The notes: a model not told the origin generated them from the sequence alone. A stretch of DNA of 64,000 nucleotides from Flavobacteriales bacterium (GCA_016710965.1 JADJTW010000008.1:124001-188000); one strand, 5' to 3'. Numbered from the stretch's first letter, positions 51,736 through 61,975 are shown. Numbers and translations are program-made.

Positions 51736-53844
51736 ATGAGACAAATGCGCTGGCTCTTCTTGTTCATTCTTGTTGTTCGATGCAGCCTCTGCACAGCACA
51801 GGTCGATACCGTTCGCGTGCCGAACAGCACCAACGGCTGGTACCTCAGTCCGCACGGCACTATACGCATCCTGTTGCTCTTCGCCGAGATCGACTGGGAT
51901 AAGAGCCCTTCGCGCGATCCGCAACCCGAGGCGGGCGAAGGTTGGCCCAAGGGAAAACTGCCCCGTTGGAAGGATGATGCCTTCGACCCACGCCCCGCTG
52001 CCGCCTACCTGGGCCAGGTGACACGCTACTACCACGACATGTCGCTCGGGCGATACACCGTGCTCGGCGACTACATCGACACGATCCTCACCCTTCGTGA
52101 AAGCGAATACCCTACGGTGGGCAATGCGCACAGTATCGGCGCGCTGGCGGTGAAAGAGGCCAACAAGATGGGCACCCTGCGCACGCACCATGGCCTGAGC
52201 ATCGCCGATTTCGACTTGTGGAAGCGTGGCGGCAAAGCAGGCATGCCCAAGCAACAAGGCGCCGACGAACCGCACAGCTACGACCACGTGATGGTGATCG
52301 TCCGCAACAGCGGCCTAACGCACAACCAGGGCAGCGTGGATCCCGGCAGCCCGGGCAAGCTCTTCGGCTTCGAGAGCGATTCGCAGAGCCGGTTCGGAGG
52401 CATGTACGGCATGCCCTTCGAGATCCTGCAGCACGAGTACAATCACCTCCTATTCGGCGGCAACAACTTCCACGTGGGCGGCGGCAATGCAGCGCAGTTC
52501 ACCAGCTACTTCCCCTTCCTGCAAGGCGGTTGGAGCATGATGGGCGGCAGCAACAGCTCGCTCCTCACCGGCAATGCCTGGGACCGCGACCGGTTGGGAT
52601 GGCGAGCAGAGGATGCGCAGTACCGGATCAACGCACGCGATGCACGAGGAAGGAGCGTCAGCGGTGACATCGACCCGTACAACGGCGACACCGGGGTGTA
52701 CGTGCTGCGTGATTTCATGACCAGCGGCGATGCACTGCGGATCCGGCTGCCCTTCATACCCGAGAACGAGTACGCGCAATGGACCTGGCTGGAGAACCAC
52801 CAGACGTACAAGCGCAACGGGGTGCTCTGCGACAAGTTCCACTATGAAGTGGAGATGCCATGCGTAGCCGGTGCCGTGCCGGGCATCTACGCATACGTGC
52901 AAGTGGACCGCGACAACCGTTACGGCGATGATGTCTTCGGCCAACACAGCGACTACCTGCGCCCATTGCTAGCCAGTGGCCACTTCGATCAGACGTTGCG
53001 CGATGACCGCATGCGTTATGAGTGCTTGTGGGGCAATGAGACACGGCCGTATGAAGTGAGCCAGCGCAGTGCCAATGCCCTTAGCGGCAACATGGAGCAG
53101 GAGATGCCGCTGGCCGGCCCGGATAAGAATGGACAGCTGAACCGAAGCACGCACTATGTCCCCCGCATCGAGTTCCGTGATGGCGTGAAGAACGACCAGG
53201 GGATCATGTTCGGCCACGCTCGGCATGCCTTCACGCCGGGCCACAAGCTGGGCATGTGTACGAACCCCAGCACCGCCAATATGCTCACCGTGCTGAACAA
53301 CCAGGGCAATGCGGTGAACAAGTACGCCGCACCGGACAACCGCACCATCCACCTCAATGGCATCGGTATCGAGGTGATGGAGCAGCGTACCAACGGTGAC
53401 ATCGTACTGCGCGTGCGTAACGACGACCGCGTGCTGGACCACGATACCCGCTGGTGCGGAGACAGTATCGTGCTCCATCCACCGCCCTATGCCGATTGGC
53501 CTGCCCTCAAGATCGCCAGCCGAGCCCGCCTATTGATCGACCGGTCAGGCACACCCACCGTGCTCACCCCGGTAGGCGAGGCGGAAGAGGGCTACGCGCA
53601 TCCCACGCGATTGGTCGTCGCAGGTGGGTCAACGGTGATCGGCGAGGTTCGATGCCAGGTCGAACTGCGCAACCGCAGTGAATTACATGTGATGCCCGGC
53701 GCCCATGTGCTGTTTCACCGCAAGGCGAAGTTGGACGTGGACAACGGGTGCCTGGTGGTCCTGCATGGCAACGCAGAACTGAAGGCGAAGCCTAAACTGC
53801 TGCGGAAACTGAAGAAGAAGGGCCGGGTAGTGAGCGTGACCTAA
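51736..53844 (+). CDS. Secreted M6-like (immune inhibitor A type) metalloprotease
   Basis: 702 residues from the ATG at 51736; Met at 51745 is an alternative. Signal peptide ends CSLCTAQ. Zinc motif HEYNH at residues 233-237 inside a Gly-rich context (ILQHEYNHLLFGGNNFH). The preceding YYHDMSLGRYTVLGDY resembles M6 family proteins, which degrade host or environmental proteins. No C-terminal T9SS domain: it ends in a beta-helix-like stretch (ELRNRSELHVMPGAHVLFHRKAKLDVDNG) and a basic tail KLLRKLKKKGRVV. Its stop overlaps the convergent purF-like stop. TACCTTGG, close to the -7 element, lies just before the gene. Confidence 0.75.
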   Translation: MRQMRWLFLFILVVRCSLCTAQVDTVRVPNSTNGWYLSPHGTIRILLLFAEIDWDKSPSRDPQPEAGEGWPKGKLPRWKDDAFDPRPAAAYLGQVTRYYHDMSLGRYTVLGDYIDTILTLRESEYPTVGNAHSIGALAVKEANKMGTLRTHHGLSIADFDLWKRGGKAGMPKQQGADEPHSYDHVMVIVRNSGLTHNQGSVDPGSPGKLFGFESDSQSRFGGMYGMPFEILQHEYNHLLFGGNNFHVGGGNAAQFTSYFPFLQGGWSMMGGSNSSLLTGNAWDRDRLGWRAEDAQYRINARDARGRSVSGDIDPYNGDTGVYVLRDFMTSGDALRIRLPFIPENEYAQWTWLENHQTYKRNGVLCDKFHYEVEMPCVAGAVPGIYAYVQVDRDNRYGDDVFGQHSDYLRPLLASGHFDQTLRDDRMRYECLWGNETRPYEVSQRSANALSGNMEQEMPLAGPDKNGQLNRSTHYVPRIEFRDGVKNDQGIMFGHARHAFTPGHKLGMCTNPSTANMLTVLNNQGNAVNKYAAPDNRTIHLNGIGIEVMEQRTNGDIVLRVRNDDRVLDHDTRWCGDSIVLHPPPYADWPALKIASRARLLIDRSGTPTVLTPVGEAEEGYAHPTRLVVAGGSTVIGEVRCQVELRNRSELHVMPGAHVLFHRKAKLDVDNGCLVVLHGNAELKAKPKLLRKLKKKGRVVSVT

Positions 53845-55742
53845 TAGGCCCGCACGTTCTTGCCCTCCATGTAGTTGATGAAGGCCCGGTTCACCACGCG
53901 GTTGCCACCGGGCGTGGGGTAGTCACCGGTGAAGTACCAATCGCCGGTGTGATCGGGGCATGCGGCGTGCAGGCCTTCGATGCTCTGGTACACGAGCTTC
54001 ACCTCCGCGTTGATGTCCTCGGGGGTCAACAACTCGGCGATCTTGTCGCTGATCTGCTCGGCGGTGAACGGCCGGTAGATGTCCTTTACCACGTTCTCCT
54101 GTTCAGTGAACGGCCGACCCACCATCGCGATTGCACGGTCGTACACATCGTCGATGATGTTCTCCTGCTTGGTCTCCTTCAGCAACGCGATCGCTGCGCG
54201 AAAGGCGGCGAGGTCGCCCATCTTCGCCATGTCGATGCCGTAGCAATCGGGATAGCGGATCTGCGGCGCGCTGCTCACGATCACGATGCGCTTAGGCTCC
54301 AGCCGGTCCAGCATCTTCAGGATGCTCTGCTTGAGCGTGGTGCCCCGCACGATGCTGTCGTCGATCACCACCAGATTATCCAGTCCGGCGCGCACCGTGC
54401 CGTAGGTGATGTCGTAGACGTGCGCCACGAGGTCGTCGCGGGCATCATCGCTGGTGATGAAGGTGCGCAACTTGGCATCCTTGATCGCCACCTTTTCCAG
54501 GCGAGGGCGCATGGAGAGGATCCTCCGCAGCTCGGCCGGATCGGGCTTGGGTCCCAGGTCAAGGATCCGTCGCTCCTTCACGGCGTTCAACGTGTCCTCC
54601 ATCTCCTTCAGCATGCCATAGCACGCCACCTCGGCGGTATTGGGGATGAAGCTGAAGACGGTGTTCTCCAGGTCATGATCGACAGCATCCAGGATGGCGG
54701 GGCACACGCTTCGGCCCAGTGCAATGCGCTCGCGGTACACGTCACGGTCGCTGCCACGACTGAAATAGATCCGCTCGAAGCTGCACGCACGCTTCTCCAG
54801 AGGTTCACGCACTTTCTGTTCGCCGTACGAACCATCCTTGCGGATGATGAGCGCATGGCCCGGGGTGAGCTCATGTACTTGCTCAGCCTTCAGGTGGAAG
54901 GCGGTCTGGATAGCGGGGCGCTCGCTGGCCACCACCACGACTTCCTCATCGGCATACCAGAACGCGGGTCGAATGCCTGCGGGATCGCGCAGGACGAAAG
55001 CATCGCCATGGCCGATCATCCCTGCAAGTGCGTAGCCGCCATCGAAATCCATGGCGCTGTTCACCAGGATCTGGCGCACATCCATCTTCTCGGCGATCAC
55101 GTGCGTGATCTGTTTGTCGTTGTACCCAAGCTGACGGTGGATAGTGGCCAGCCGGTCGTTCTCCACATCGAGGAAGTGGCCGATCTTCTCCAGCACCGTC
55201 ATGGTATCGGAGCGTTCCTTGGGGTGCTGGCCGATGGAGACGAGCAGGTCGAAGAGCTCGTCCACGTTGGTCATGTTGAAGTTGCCAGCGACTACCAGGT
55301 TGCGCGTCATCCAATTGTTCAAACGACGACGCGGGTGGCAGTTCTCTTCGCCGTTGCGGCCGAAGGTGGCGTAGCGAAGGTGGCCCATGAGCACTTCGCC
55401 CAGGAAAGGCATGATGCGCTTCAGAGCTCCGGCATCCGCCGCAGCGGCGGGGTCCAGGTCCAGCGCATCCGCATAGCCTTTGTCCACCTTCCCGAAGATC
55501 TTCTGGATGGCCTGCTTGTCGGTGCTGCGCTCGCGATCGATGTAGTTGAGGCCGGGTGCGGGATCAAGTTTGATGGAAGCGATGCCCGCACCGTCCTGGC
55601 CGCGATTATGCTGTTTCTCCATGAGGAGGTACAGCTTCTTCAGCCCGTAGAGGGGCGAACCGTATCGGTCCTGGTAATAGGAAAGCGGCTTGCGCAGGCG
55701 GATGAGCGCGATGCCGCACTCGTGCTTGATGGCCTCGCTCAT
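53841..55742 (-). CDS. purF: Amidophosphoribosyltransferase-type protein
   Basis: 633 residues, longer than the ~500 of E. coli PurF and matching a long Bacteroidota form. The class II glutaminase domain has nucleophile Cys9 (KHECGIALIRL) after an 8-residue leader, QHNRGQDGAG and LRYATFGRNGEENCHP. The phosphoribosyltransferase part has the PRPP loop VVIDDSIVRGTT and SSAPQIRYPDCYGIDM. It converts PRPP and glutamine to phosphoribosylamine, the first step of purine synthesis. It stands alone, not with other pur genes. A second copy with another role cannot be excluded. Confidence 0.85.
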   Translation of the reverse strand: MSEAIKHECGIALIRLRKPLSYYQDRYGSPLYGLKKLYLLMEKQHNRGQDGAGIASIKLDPAPGLNYIDRERSTDKQAIQKIFGKVDKGYADALDLDPAAAADAGALKRIMPFLGEVLMGHLRYATFGRNGEENCHPRRRLNNWMTRNLVVAGNFNMTNVDELFDLLVSIGQHPKERSDTMTVLEKIGHFLDVENDRLATIHRQLGYNDKQITHVIAEKMDVRQILVNSAMDFDGGYALAGMIGHGDAFVLRDPAGIRPAFWYADEEVVVVASERPAIQTAFHLKAEQVHELTPGHALIIRKDGSYGEQKVREPLEKRACSFERIYFSRGSDRDVYRERIALGRSVCPAILDAVDHDLENTVFSFIPNTAEVACYGMLKEMEDTLNAVKERRILDLGPKPDPAELRRILSMRPRLEKVAIKDAKLRTFITSDDARDDLVAHVYDITYGTVRAGLDNLVVIDDSIVRGTTLKQSILKMLDRLEPKRIVIVSSAPQIRYPDCYGIDMAKMGDLAAFRAAIALLKETKQENIIDDVYDRAIAMVGRPFTEQENVVKDIYRPFTAEQISDKIAELLTPEDINAEVKLVYQSIEGLHAACPDHTGDWYFTGDYPTPGGNRVVNRAFINYMEGKNVRAY

Positions 55743-55862
55743 GGGCGGCCAAAGGTACGTGGCACCAGCCAGCCGGTCCGGTGCATTTCCCGACCCATCG
55801 GTTCCGCTGTCCGGTCAAGCAACTAAAGGCCCGGGCGGGCTGTCTTCCACGCGTAATTTGGC

Positions 55863-58800
55863 TTGCCCGCCAGCCCCTTGCGCACTCCCCTGTCCATATT
55901 GCTTTCCTGCCTGTTCCTCGGGGTATGGGCCAGCCCCCCCAAGGCGACTTTCACTGAGAACAAAGGCCAATGGCCCGCCCAGGTGCTCTATCGGGCCCAG
56001 ATACCCGGCGGCGTCATGTTCGTGGAGAAGTCGGCGTTCACGTACGTCCTATTCTCCGAAAGCCCGTTGGGCCATCATGGGCATGCACACCAACCCGAGC
56101 ACCCTGGCGATGGAAAGGCGCATGCATACCGGGTGAATTTCGTAGGTGGAATTGCGGAGACCTCGAGTGGCTCGAATGAGCAAGCCCACTATGAGAATCA
56201 TTTCATCGGCAACGACCCGGCGAAGTGGGGAAGCGGTTGCAGGATCTTCGGCGAAGTGCTGCTCAAAGGCGTCTGGCCGGGGATAGACGTGCGAGTGAGC
56301 GGCAAGGACGGTATCAAGTACGACTTCCTCGTTGCGCCAGGTGCCGATCCTGGCATGATCCGCTTGTTGTACGATGGACAGCTGGGATTGGGAGTGGAGA
56401 GTGGCGCTATGCGCGTTTCGCTTGCGACCGGCGATGTGGTCGAGGAGGCACCGATCACTTACCAGGAGGCGCAATTCGGACTGGATGACCGTTTGCGGCA
56501 TGCCGTCGATTCGCGGTACCGGTTGAACGGGAACATCGTCTCGTTCGACATTGATGGCACCATCGCTCCTGAACAACGTTTGGTGATTGACCCGATGCTC
56601 ACCTTCGCCAGCTACACAGGGAGCACGGCGGACAACTTCGGCTGCACAGCCACTTACGATGCCAGTGGTCACCTCTACGGCGGGGGTATCGTGTTCAACG
56701 CGGGCTACCCCACCACCCTGGGCGTTTACCAGAGCGTGTTCGCCGGCGGCACCATCGATGTGGGCATCAGCAAGTGGACGCCTGATGGTACTGCCCTGGT
56801 ATGGAGCACATACCTCGGTGGCGCGTTCGGTGCCGATGCACCGCACAGCCTCGTGGTGAACGAGCAGGACGAACTGTACGTGATGGGCACGACGGGCTCA
56901 TCGGACTACCCCACGACAGCGGGTGCTTACGATGCCAGCTTCGCGGTCGGTGGCGGGCCTGTAAGCTGGACCAACATCTTCGGCGGTTACGGCTACTCCC
57001 ACAACAGTGGCTGCGACATCTTCATCACGCACTTCAACGTGGGCGCAACAGCACTTGTGGGCAGCACACTCGTGGGCGGCACAGGCCAGGACGGTCTCAA
57101 CAACAACACCTCGCTCACGCACAACTATGGCGACCACTTCCGCGGCGAGATCGCGTTGGACGCCAATGAGAATCCTGTGGTGGCCACCAGCACCTTCAGC
57201 CTGAACATGCCCACCACGCCCGGTGCGCCGCAGGCAGCGCTGGGCGGCTCGCAGGATGGCTATGTCTTCCGCATGAACCCGGCGCTCACCAATTTGCTTT
57301 GGGCCACCTACATCGGCGGGCCCGGCGAGGACAGCGCTTTCGGAGTCCAGTTCGACAGCAACGGCAATGTCTTCGTCACCGGCGGCACCACGTCGGCTGG
57401 GCTGCCCATGCCCGGCGCATCGGCGGACAACACGCAGAATGGCGGCGTGGACGGCTACATCATGAAGTACTCGGCGGCTGGCGCCTTGCTCAGCGGCACC
57501 TACCTGGGCACCAACGCCTACGACCAATCGTACCTGGTGCAGTTGGATACGGATGACAATGTGTACGTAGCTGGGCAGTCGCACGGCGCATATCCCGTCA
57601 CGCCCGGCAAGTACACCAACGCGAACAGCTCGCAGTTCATCCACAAGTTCAACAACACGCTCAGTGCATCGCTGTGGAGCACCGTCATCGGCAATGGCAA
57701 CCTGGCGCAGGATGTATCGCCCACGGCCTTCCTGGTGAGCGATTGCGGGCAGGTGTACTTCACCGGATGGGCGGGCACCACCAACGGCAACGCCGGGAAT
57801 AACTCCAGCACCGCCACGGGCAGCCCCACCACCTCCGATGCGTTCCAGCCCATCAGCACCGGCAGCGACTTCTGGCTGATCGTGCTCGAAGCCGAGGCCG
57901 TTGGCCTCAATTACGCCACTTTCTTCGGCGGCCCCAGCAGCGCCGAGCACGTCGATGGCGGAACCAGCCGCTTCGACAAGAACGGCACGGTGTACCACGC
58001 CGTGTGCGCAGGCTGCGGATCGCAGGATGATTTCCCCACAACGCCGGGCGCATGGAGCAACACCAACAACAGCTTCAACTGCAACCTGGGCGTATTCAAG
58101 TTCGACCTCTCGCAGGCGCAGGCCATCATCGGTATCAACGGTCCTACCTCCATCTGCATCGGTGATGCCGCGCAGTTCACGAACAACAGTGTGGGAGGCA
58201 CCGACTACGACTGGGACTTCGGCGATAACAGCCCCAACTCGAGCGCACCAGCACCATCGCACGTGTTCGCCACCGATGGCCAGTTCACCGTGACCATGGT
58301 GCTTACCGACAGCAGCGGATGCGTGAGCTCCGATACAGCCAGCATCATCATCACCGTTCTTCCACCGCCTGTAGCAGCGGTTGAGCCTGTGCCGCCTATA
58401 TGCCCTGGAGCCAGCGCGCAATTGCAGGCCTCTGGTGGAACGAGCTATGCATGGTCTCCGGCCACCGGGTTGACTGCAACGAACATCGCTGACCCCGTGG
58501 CCACACCTGCCCAGCCCACGACCTACACGGTAACGGTAACAGACCAATGCGGCAGTGACGATGCCGACGTCCTCGTGGACTTCTTCCCACTAACGGCCGC
58601 AGCCGGCCCCGATACCAGCGTGTGCGAAGGCAATAGCGTCGTCATCAATGCCACCGGAGGGGTCAGTTACGCATGGACGCCCGCAGCCACTTTGGACGAT
58701 GCAAGCCTTCAAGCGCCGACGGCCACACCCATCGCGAACACGACATATTCCGTTACGATCAACACCGTGGAAGGCTGTGTCATCATCGACGCGCTGGACG

Positions 58801-59762
58801 TAGTGGTGTATTCGGATGACCCGCAGGCGATCCTGCAGGACACGGTGATCTGCGCGGGCAGCAGCGTTCAGCTCATCGCGGATGATGCGGACACCTATAG
58901 CTGGCACCCGGCCAACGGCATCAGCACCCTCGACGTGCAGGATCCAGTCGTCACCCCAACCGTGCCCACGCTCTACATCGTGGACCTCATCAACTCCTGT
59001 GGGCCGCTCACCGACAGCGCCTTCGTGGACCTGGTCTTCGTCACGGCCGACGCATGGCCTGATACGCTCATCTGTCCGGGCTTCCCCGTGCCCTTGGGAG
59101 CCAGTGGCGGCGTGAGCTACCTCTGGTCCCCTGCTGCTGGCTTGAGCAATGACACCATTGCCGATCCCATTGCCACACCCGCAGCGAGCACCACCTACCA
59201 GTTGGTGGCTTTCGATGCCATCGGCTGCACCGATACCGCATGGGTGCAAGTGGACCTTCAGCCCTGGCCGACCATCATTGCCGGTGACGACATGGTCATA
59301 GACTACGGCGACGTGGTGCAGCTCACCGCTTCAGGAGAGGGTGTGTGGACCTGGACTCCCACCGAATGGCTCAACGACAGCACCATCTCTTCTCCATACG
59401 TGCAACCTGAAGAGACCACGACCTACACCGTCACCACCGTGAACGAGCTGGGCTGCAAGAACACCGATATGCTCACCGTCATCGTCACCGGTAGCTTGTA
59501 CGTGCCCAACAGCTTCACGCCGAATGGCGATGGCTTCAATGACTTCTTCTTCGCCTTGGGCAAGGACCTGCGCACCATCGAGCTCCTGGTCTTCAACCGC
59601 TGGGGCGAACTGATCTGGAGCACCGACAAGCTCGACGGTCGATGGGACGGCACCTATCAAGGGGTGGCTTCACCCATAGACACCTACGTGTGGAAGGTGC
59701 AGGCCACCGAGCTCAGCGGAAAGCACCGCGAAGACATCGGGCATGTGAATCTGTTGCGGTAA
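55863..59762 (+). CDS. Giant SBBP/PKD adhesin with gliding-motility C-terminal domain
   Basis: 1299 residues from a TTG at 55863, or 1294 from a TTG at 55878, which gives the cleaner signal peptide MRTPLSILLSCLFLGVWAS. No ATG fits. The N-terminal DUF7948 domain (ATFTENKGQWPAQVLYRAQIPGGVMFVEK, residues to about 240) is followed by SBBP beta-propeller repeats (GYPTTLGVY, DYPTTAGAYDAS, GPGEDSAFGVQFDSNGNVFVTGG), a PKD domain (DYDWDFGDNSPNSSAPAPSHVF, about 765-845), four or more Ig-like repeats (YAWSPATGLTATNIADPVATP and relatives) and a CHU_C domain (VPNSFTPNGDGFNDFFF ... VFNRWGELIWST). It should be exported by T9SS as a type B substrate. Confidence 0.88.
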   Translation: MPASPLRTPLSILLSCLFLGVWASPPKATFTENKGQWPAQVLYRAQIPGGVMFVEKSAFTYVLFSESPLGHHGHAHQPEHPGDGKAHAYRVNFVGGIAETSSGSNEQAHYENHFIGNDPAKWGSGCRIFGEVLLKGVWPGIDVRVSGKDGIKYDFLVAPGADPGMIRLLYDGQLGLGVESGAMRVSLATGDVVEEAPITYQEAQFGLDDRLRHAVDSRYRLNGNIVSFDIDGTIAPEQRLVIDPMLTFASYTGSTADNFGCTATYDASGHLYGGGIVFNAGYPTTLGVYQSVFAGGTIDVGISKWTPDGTALVWSTYLGGAFGADAPHSLVVNEQDELYVMGTTGSSDYPTTAGAYDASFAVGGGPVSWTNIFGGYGYSHNSGCDIFITHFNVGATALVGSTLVGGTGQDGLNNNTSLTHNYGDHFRGEIALDANENPVVATSTFSLNMPTTPGAPQAALGGSQDGYVFRMNPALTNLLWATYIGGPGEDSAFGVQFDSNGNVFVTGGTTSAGLPMPGASADNTQNGGVDGYIMKYSAAGALLSGTYLGTNAYDQSYLVQLDTDDNVYVAGQSHGAYPVTPGKYTNANSSQFIHKFNNTLSASLWSTVIGNGNLAQDVSPTAFLVSDCGQVYFTGWAGTTNGNAGNNSSTATGSPTTSDAFQPISTGSDFWLIVLEAEAVGLNYATFFGGPSSAEHVDGGTSRFDKNGTVYHAVCAGCGSQDDFPTTPGAWSNTNNSFNCNLGVFKFDLSQAQAIIGINGPTSICIGDAAQFTNNSVGGTDYDWDFGDNSPNSSAPAPSHVFATDGQFTVTMVLTDSSGCVSSDTASIIITVLPPPVAAVEPVPPICPGASAQLQASGGTSYAWSPATGLTATNIADPVATPAQPTTYTVTVTDQCGSDDADVLVDFFPLTAAAGPDTSVCEGNSVVINATGGVSYAWTPAATLDDASLQAPTATPIANTTYSVTINTVEGCVIIDALDVVVYSDDPQAILQDTVICAGSSVQLIADDADTYSWHPANGISTLDVQDPVVTPTVPTLYIVDLINSCGPLTDSAFVDLVFVTADAWPDTLICPGFPVPLGASGGVSYLWSPAAGLSNDTIADPIATPAASTTYQLVAFDAIGCTDTAWVQVDLQPWPTIIAGDDMVIDYGDVVQLTASGEGVWTWTPTEWLNDSTISSPYVQPEETTTYTVTTVNELGCKNTDMLTVIVTGSLYVPNSFTPNGDGFNDFFFALGKDLRTIELLVFNRWGELIWSTDKLDGRWDGTYQGVASPIDTYVWKVQATELSGKHREDIGHVNLLR

Positions 59763-59767
59763 CAAGA

Positions 59768-60784
59768 TCACGCGAATCGCGCCCGCTCCACGCCCAGCCA
59801 TTCCATCGCGGTCCCGCTTAGCAACTTCTCCTTCGTGGCAGCATCGTACGGCATGCTCTTGATCAGCTCGCCGGGCACGAGTTCGCCCAAGGGGAACGGA
59901 TAGTCGGTGCCCATGGCCACGCGGTTGGCGCCGAAGAGGTCCACGGCATGGCGCAGAACGGTGGGGTCATGCACCAGTGCGTCGATCCAGAATCGGCCCA
60001 TGTATGCGCGCGGGTTCACGTTGTTGTCCACCGCACACAGGTCGGGGCGCACGATGAAGCCATGCTCTATGCGGCCGAGCGTGGCGGGGAACGAACCGCC
60101 ACCGTGCGCGAATGCAACACGCAGCTTCGGCAGCTTCTCGAAGAGCCCGCTGAAGATCATGCTCACGATGGCCGTGGTCGTCTCCACGGGCATGCCCACC
60201 AGCCAGGGCATCCAGTACTTGTCCATGCGATCGGCGCCCATCATGTCCCACGGGTGCACGAAGACCGCCATGCCCAGTTCCTCGCACGCTTGGAAGATCT
60301 GCAGCAGCTTCGGTTCGCCGAGGTTCATCCCATTGATGTGCGTACCGATCTGTATACCCACAAGGCCGATCGTCTTGCAGCGCTCCAGTTCCTTGATCGC
60401 CAGTTCGGGCTCTTGCATGGGAATGGTCCCAAGCCCTACGAAGCGTGTGGGCCACCTTTCCACGATGCCCGCGATGTGGTCGTTCAGGAACATCGAGAGG
60501 TCCAGCGTGTCCTGTGGTTTGGCCCAGTAGCTGAACATCACCGGCACGGTACTGAGCACCTGCACATGCACACGATGTGCGTCGCACTCGTCGATCCGCA
60601 CCTGAGGGTCCCAGCAATTGGCCTGCACCTCTCGGAAGAACTTGTCATCCATCATCATCCGTGCGCAACCCGGCTTGTGATGGTCCAGGTGGATGAAGCC
60701 CCGGTAGCCGTACCTGGCCCCGAAATCCGGGATGTTCTCCGGCAGGATGTGCGTATGGATGTCGATCGAGAAGAGCTCCGCCAT
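59768..60784 (-). CDS. 2-amino-3-carboxymuconate-6-semialdehyde decarboxylase (ACMSD)
   Basis: 338 residues from the ATG at 60784 (MAELFSIDIHTHILPENIP). Amidohydrolase fold with metal ligands HTH (10-12), FVHPWDMMGADRMDKYWMPW, the His in FAHGGGSFPATLGRIEHG and Asp in MGTDYPFPLGE, all matching ACMSD. It decarboxylates 2-amino-3-carboxymuconate semialdehyde, steering tryptophan breakdown away from NAD synthesis. Its start is two bases after the upstream gene, which makes its substrate. A longer frame enters that gene and is rejected. Confidence 0.9.
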   Translation of the reverse strand: MAELFSIDIHTHILPENIPDFGARYGYRGFIHLDHHKPGCARMMMDDKFFREVQANCWDPQVRIDECDAHRVHVQVLSTVPVMFSYWAKPQDTLDLSMFLNDHIAGIVERWPTRFVGLGTIPMQEPELAIKELERCKTIGLVGIQIGTHINGMNLGEPKLLQIFQACEELGMAVFVHPWDMMGADRMDKYWMPWLVGMPVETTTAIVSMIFSGLFEKLPKLRVAFAHGGGSFPATLGRIEHGFIVRPDLCAVDNNVNPRAYMGRFWIDALVHDPTVLRHAVDLFGANRVAMGTDYPFPLGELVPGELIKSMPYDAATKEKLLSGTAMEWLGVERARFA

Positions 60785-60786
60785 GC

Positions 60787-61317
60787 TCACACGAAGCGTG
60801 GGTCGGTCTCCATCACGTGGCCGCACTTCTTGCAGGTGCGGTGCTCCAGGCTTCCATAGAACTCGCGGAAGCGCGGGATGAAATCCGTTTCGATGTTGTG
60901 GAGAACGAACCTGTACTCGTGCAGCAGGTTGTTGCACTTCTCGCAGTACCACTGCAGGCCATCGAGCATCTCCCGGTCATCGCGCTTCACCTCGATCACC
61001 AGCCCCACAGTGTTGGGGCCCCGCCGCGGCTGGTGCGGCACGTTGGCGGGGAGCAGGAACATCTCGCCCTGCTTGATCGGGATCGTCACCGCTTGGCCAT
61101 CCTCCTGGATGCCCACTTCGATATCGCCTTCCAGCTGGTAGAAGAGCTCCTCGGTCTCGTTGTAGTGGTAGTCCTTGCGTGCATTGGGCCCGCCTACGAT
61201 CATGACGATGTAGTCTCCCGCATCGGCGTAGAGGTTCTTGTTGCCCACGGGCGGCTTCAGCAGGTCGCGGTTCTCGGCTATCCAGCCTTGCAGGTTGAAG
61301 GGACGGCGGATGGGCAT
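60787..61317 (-). CDS. nbaC: 3-hydroxyanthranilate 3,4-dioxygenase
   Basis: 176 residues. Cupin fold with iron ligands His51, Glu57 and His95, and a C-terminal rubredoxin-like site of Cys125, Cys128 (WYCEKC) and Cys162, Cys165 (TCKKC), the bacterial HAAO layout. It opens 3-hydroxyanthranilate to the ACMSD substrate. It precedes the ACMSD gene in the same operon. The symbol nbaC is used for this enzyme in the nitrobenzoate pathway; haaO is an equal alternative. Confidence 0.93.
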   Translation of the reverse strand: MPIRRPFNLQGWIAENRDLLKPPVGNKNLYADAGDYIVMIVGGPNARKDYHYNETEELFYQLEGDIEVGIQEDGQAVTIPIKQGEMFLLPANVPHQPRRGPNTVGLVIEVKRDDREMLDGLQWYCEKCNNLLHEYRFVLHNIETDFIPRFREFYGSLEHRTCKKCGHVMETDPRFV

Positions 61318-61370
61318 GATGGTGATCGATGGGTGCCGCTAAAGGTAGTCCGGTGCCATCAACGAAGAAG

Positions 61371-61384
61371 GGCGGCGCACCGCC
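61371..61384 (-). terminator. Possible weak terminator
   Basis: Minus-strand hairpin GGCGG TGCG CCGCC followed by CTTCTT, downstream of the 61412-61924 gene. Only a 5-bp stem. Confidence 0.35.
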
Positions 61385-61411
61385 ACCCCTGGCACAATTC
61401 GTTGGGAAAGG

Positions 61412-61924
61412 TCAGCGCTTCACCGATCGCCCGGCCTGGAGCAGCGCGGCGCCATTGGCGCGCATCATGTCCACGGTGTATTGCTGGTCCTGGGTGAAAG
61501 CACCCACGGAGCGGTTCCAGCTGATGATGGCGAAGGGGAAATCGAGCACGTCGGTATCGGCGCCTTCGTACTTGTCGGCGCGCAGCATGCTCATCTCCAT
61601 TTCCATGGGTGCAATGGCAATGACATCCACGGGGATCTTGGCGCGTGTGTCCACCAGCATGCGCTTGGGCAGGAAGCCTTCGTGCTGGAAGACGACCGCA
61701 AACTCCTTCTGGAGCCCAAGGCCCAGCCCGAAACGACCGCTTTTGTCCGTGGTCTGCTCGCCTACCACTTCATTGCCATCGTACACGGTCACCTGGCAGC
61801 CTTCGAGCTTCTTCTCCCCATCGGTGATGCGGCCCACGATCTCCAGCACCAAGGGCTCTCGCTCCTTTTGCGCGTGAGCCAGAGCAGAAAGGAGCAGGCA
61901 ACCGAGGAGAACATGGGCTTTCAT
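61412..61924 (-). CDS. Exported carboxypeptidase-regulatory-like protein
   Basis: 170 residues. Signal peptide MKAHVLLGCLLLSALAHAQ, then a beta-sandwich of the carboxypeptidase regulatory-like type (LVLEIVGRITDGEKKLEGCQVTVYDGNEVV, TTDKSGRFGLGLGL, EFAVVFQHEGFLPKRMLVDT). The C-terminal ~70 residues are not recognised. Such domains are common in Bacteroidota envelope proteins. It has no T9SS tail, so it is likely periplasmic. Confidence 0.75.
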   Translation of the reverse strand: MKAHVLLGCLLLSALAHAQKEREPLVLEIVGRITDGEKKLEGCQVTVYDGNEVVGEQTTDKSGRFGLGLGLQKEFAVVFQHEGFLPKRMLVDTRAKIPVDVIAIAPMEMEMSMLRADKYEGADTDVLDFPFAIISWNRSVGAFTQDQQYTVDMMRANGAALLQAGRSVKR

Positions 61925-61975
61925 GGCCCGCTTATACCCAGGGTCACAAAGGCAGGTTACGCAAGGCCTGAAAAG

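Noticed and set aside
53949..55826. 625-codon open frame antisense to the purF-like gene
   Set aside because: The opposite strand has all the catalytic motifs of PurF; this frame shows no domain and mirrors its codon bias.
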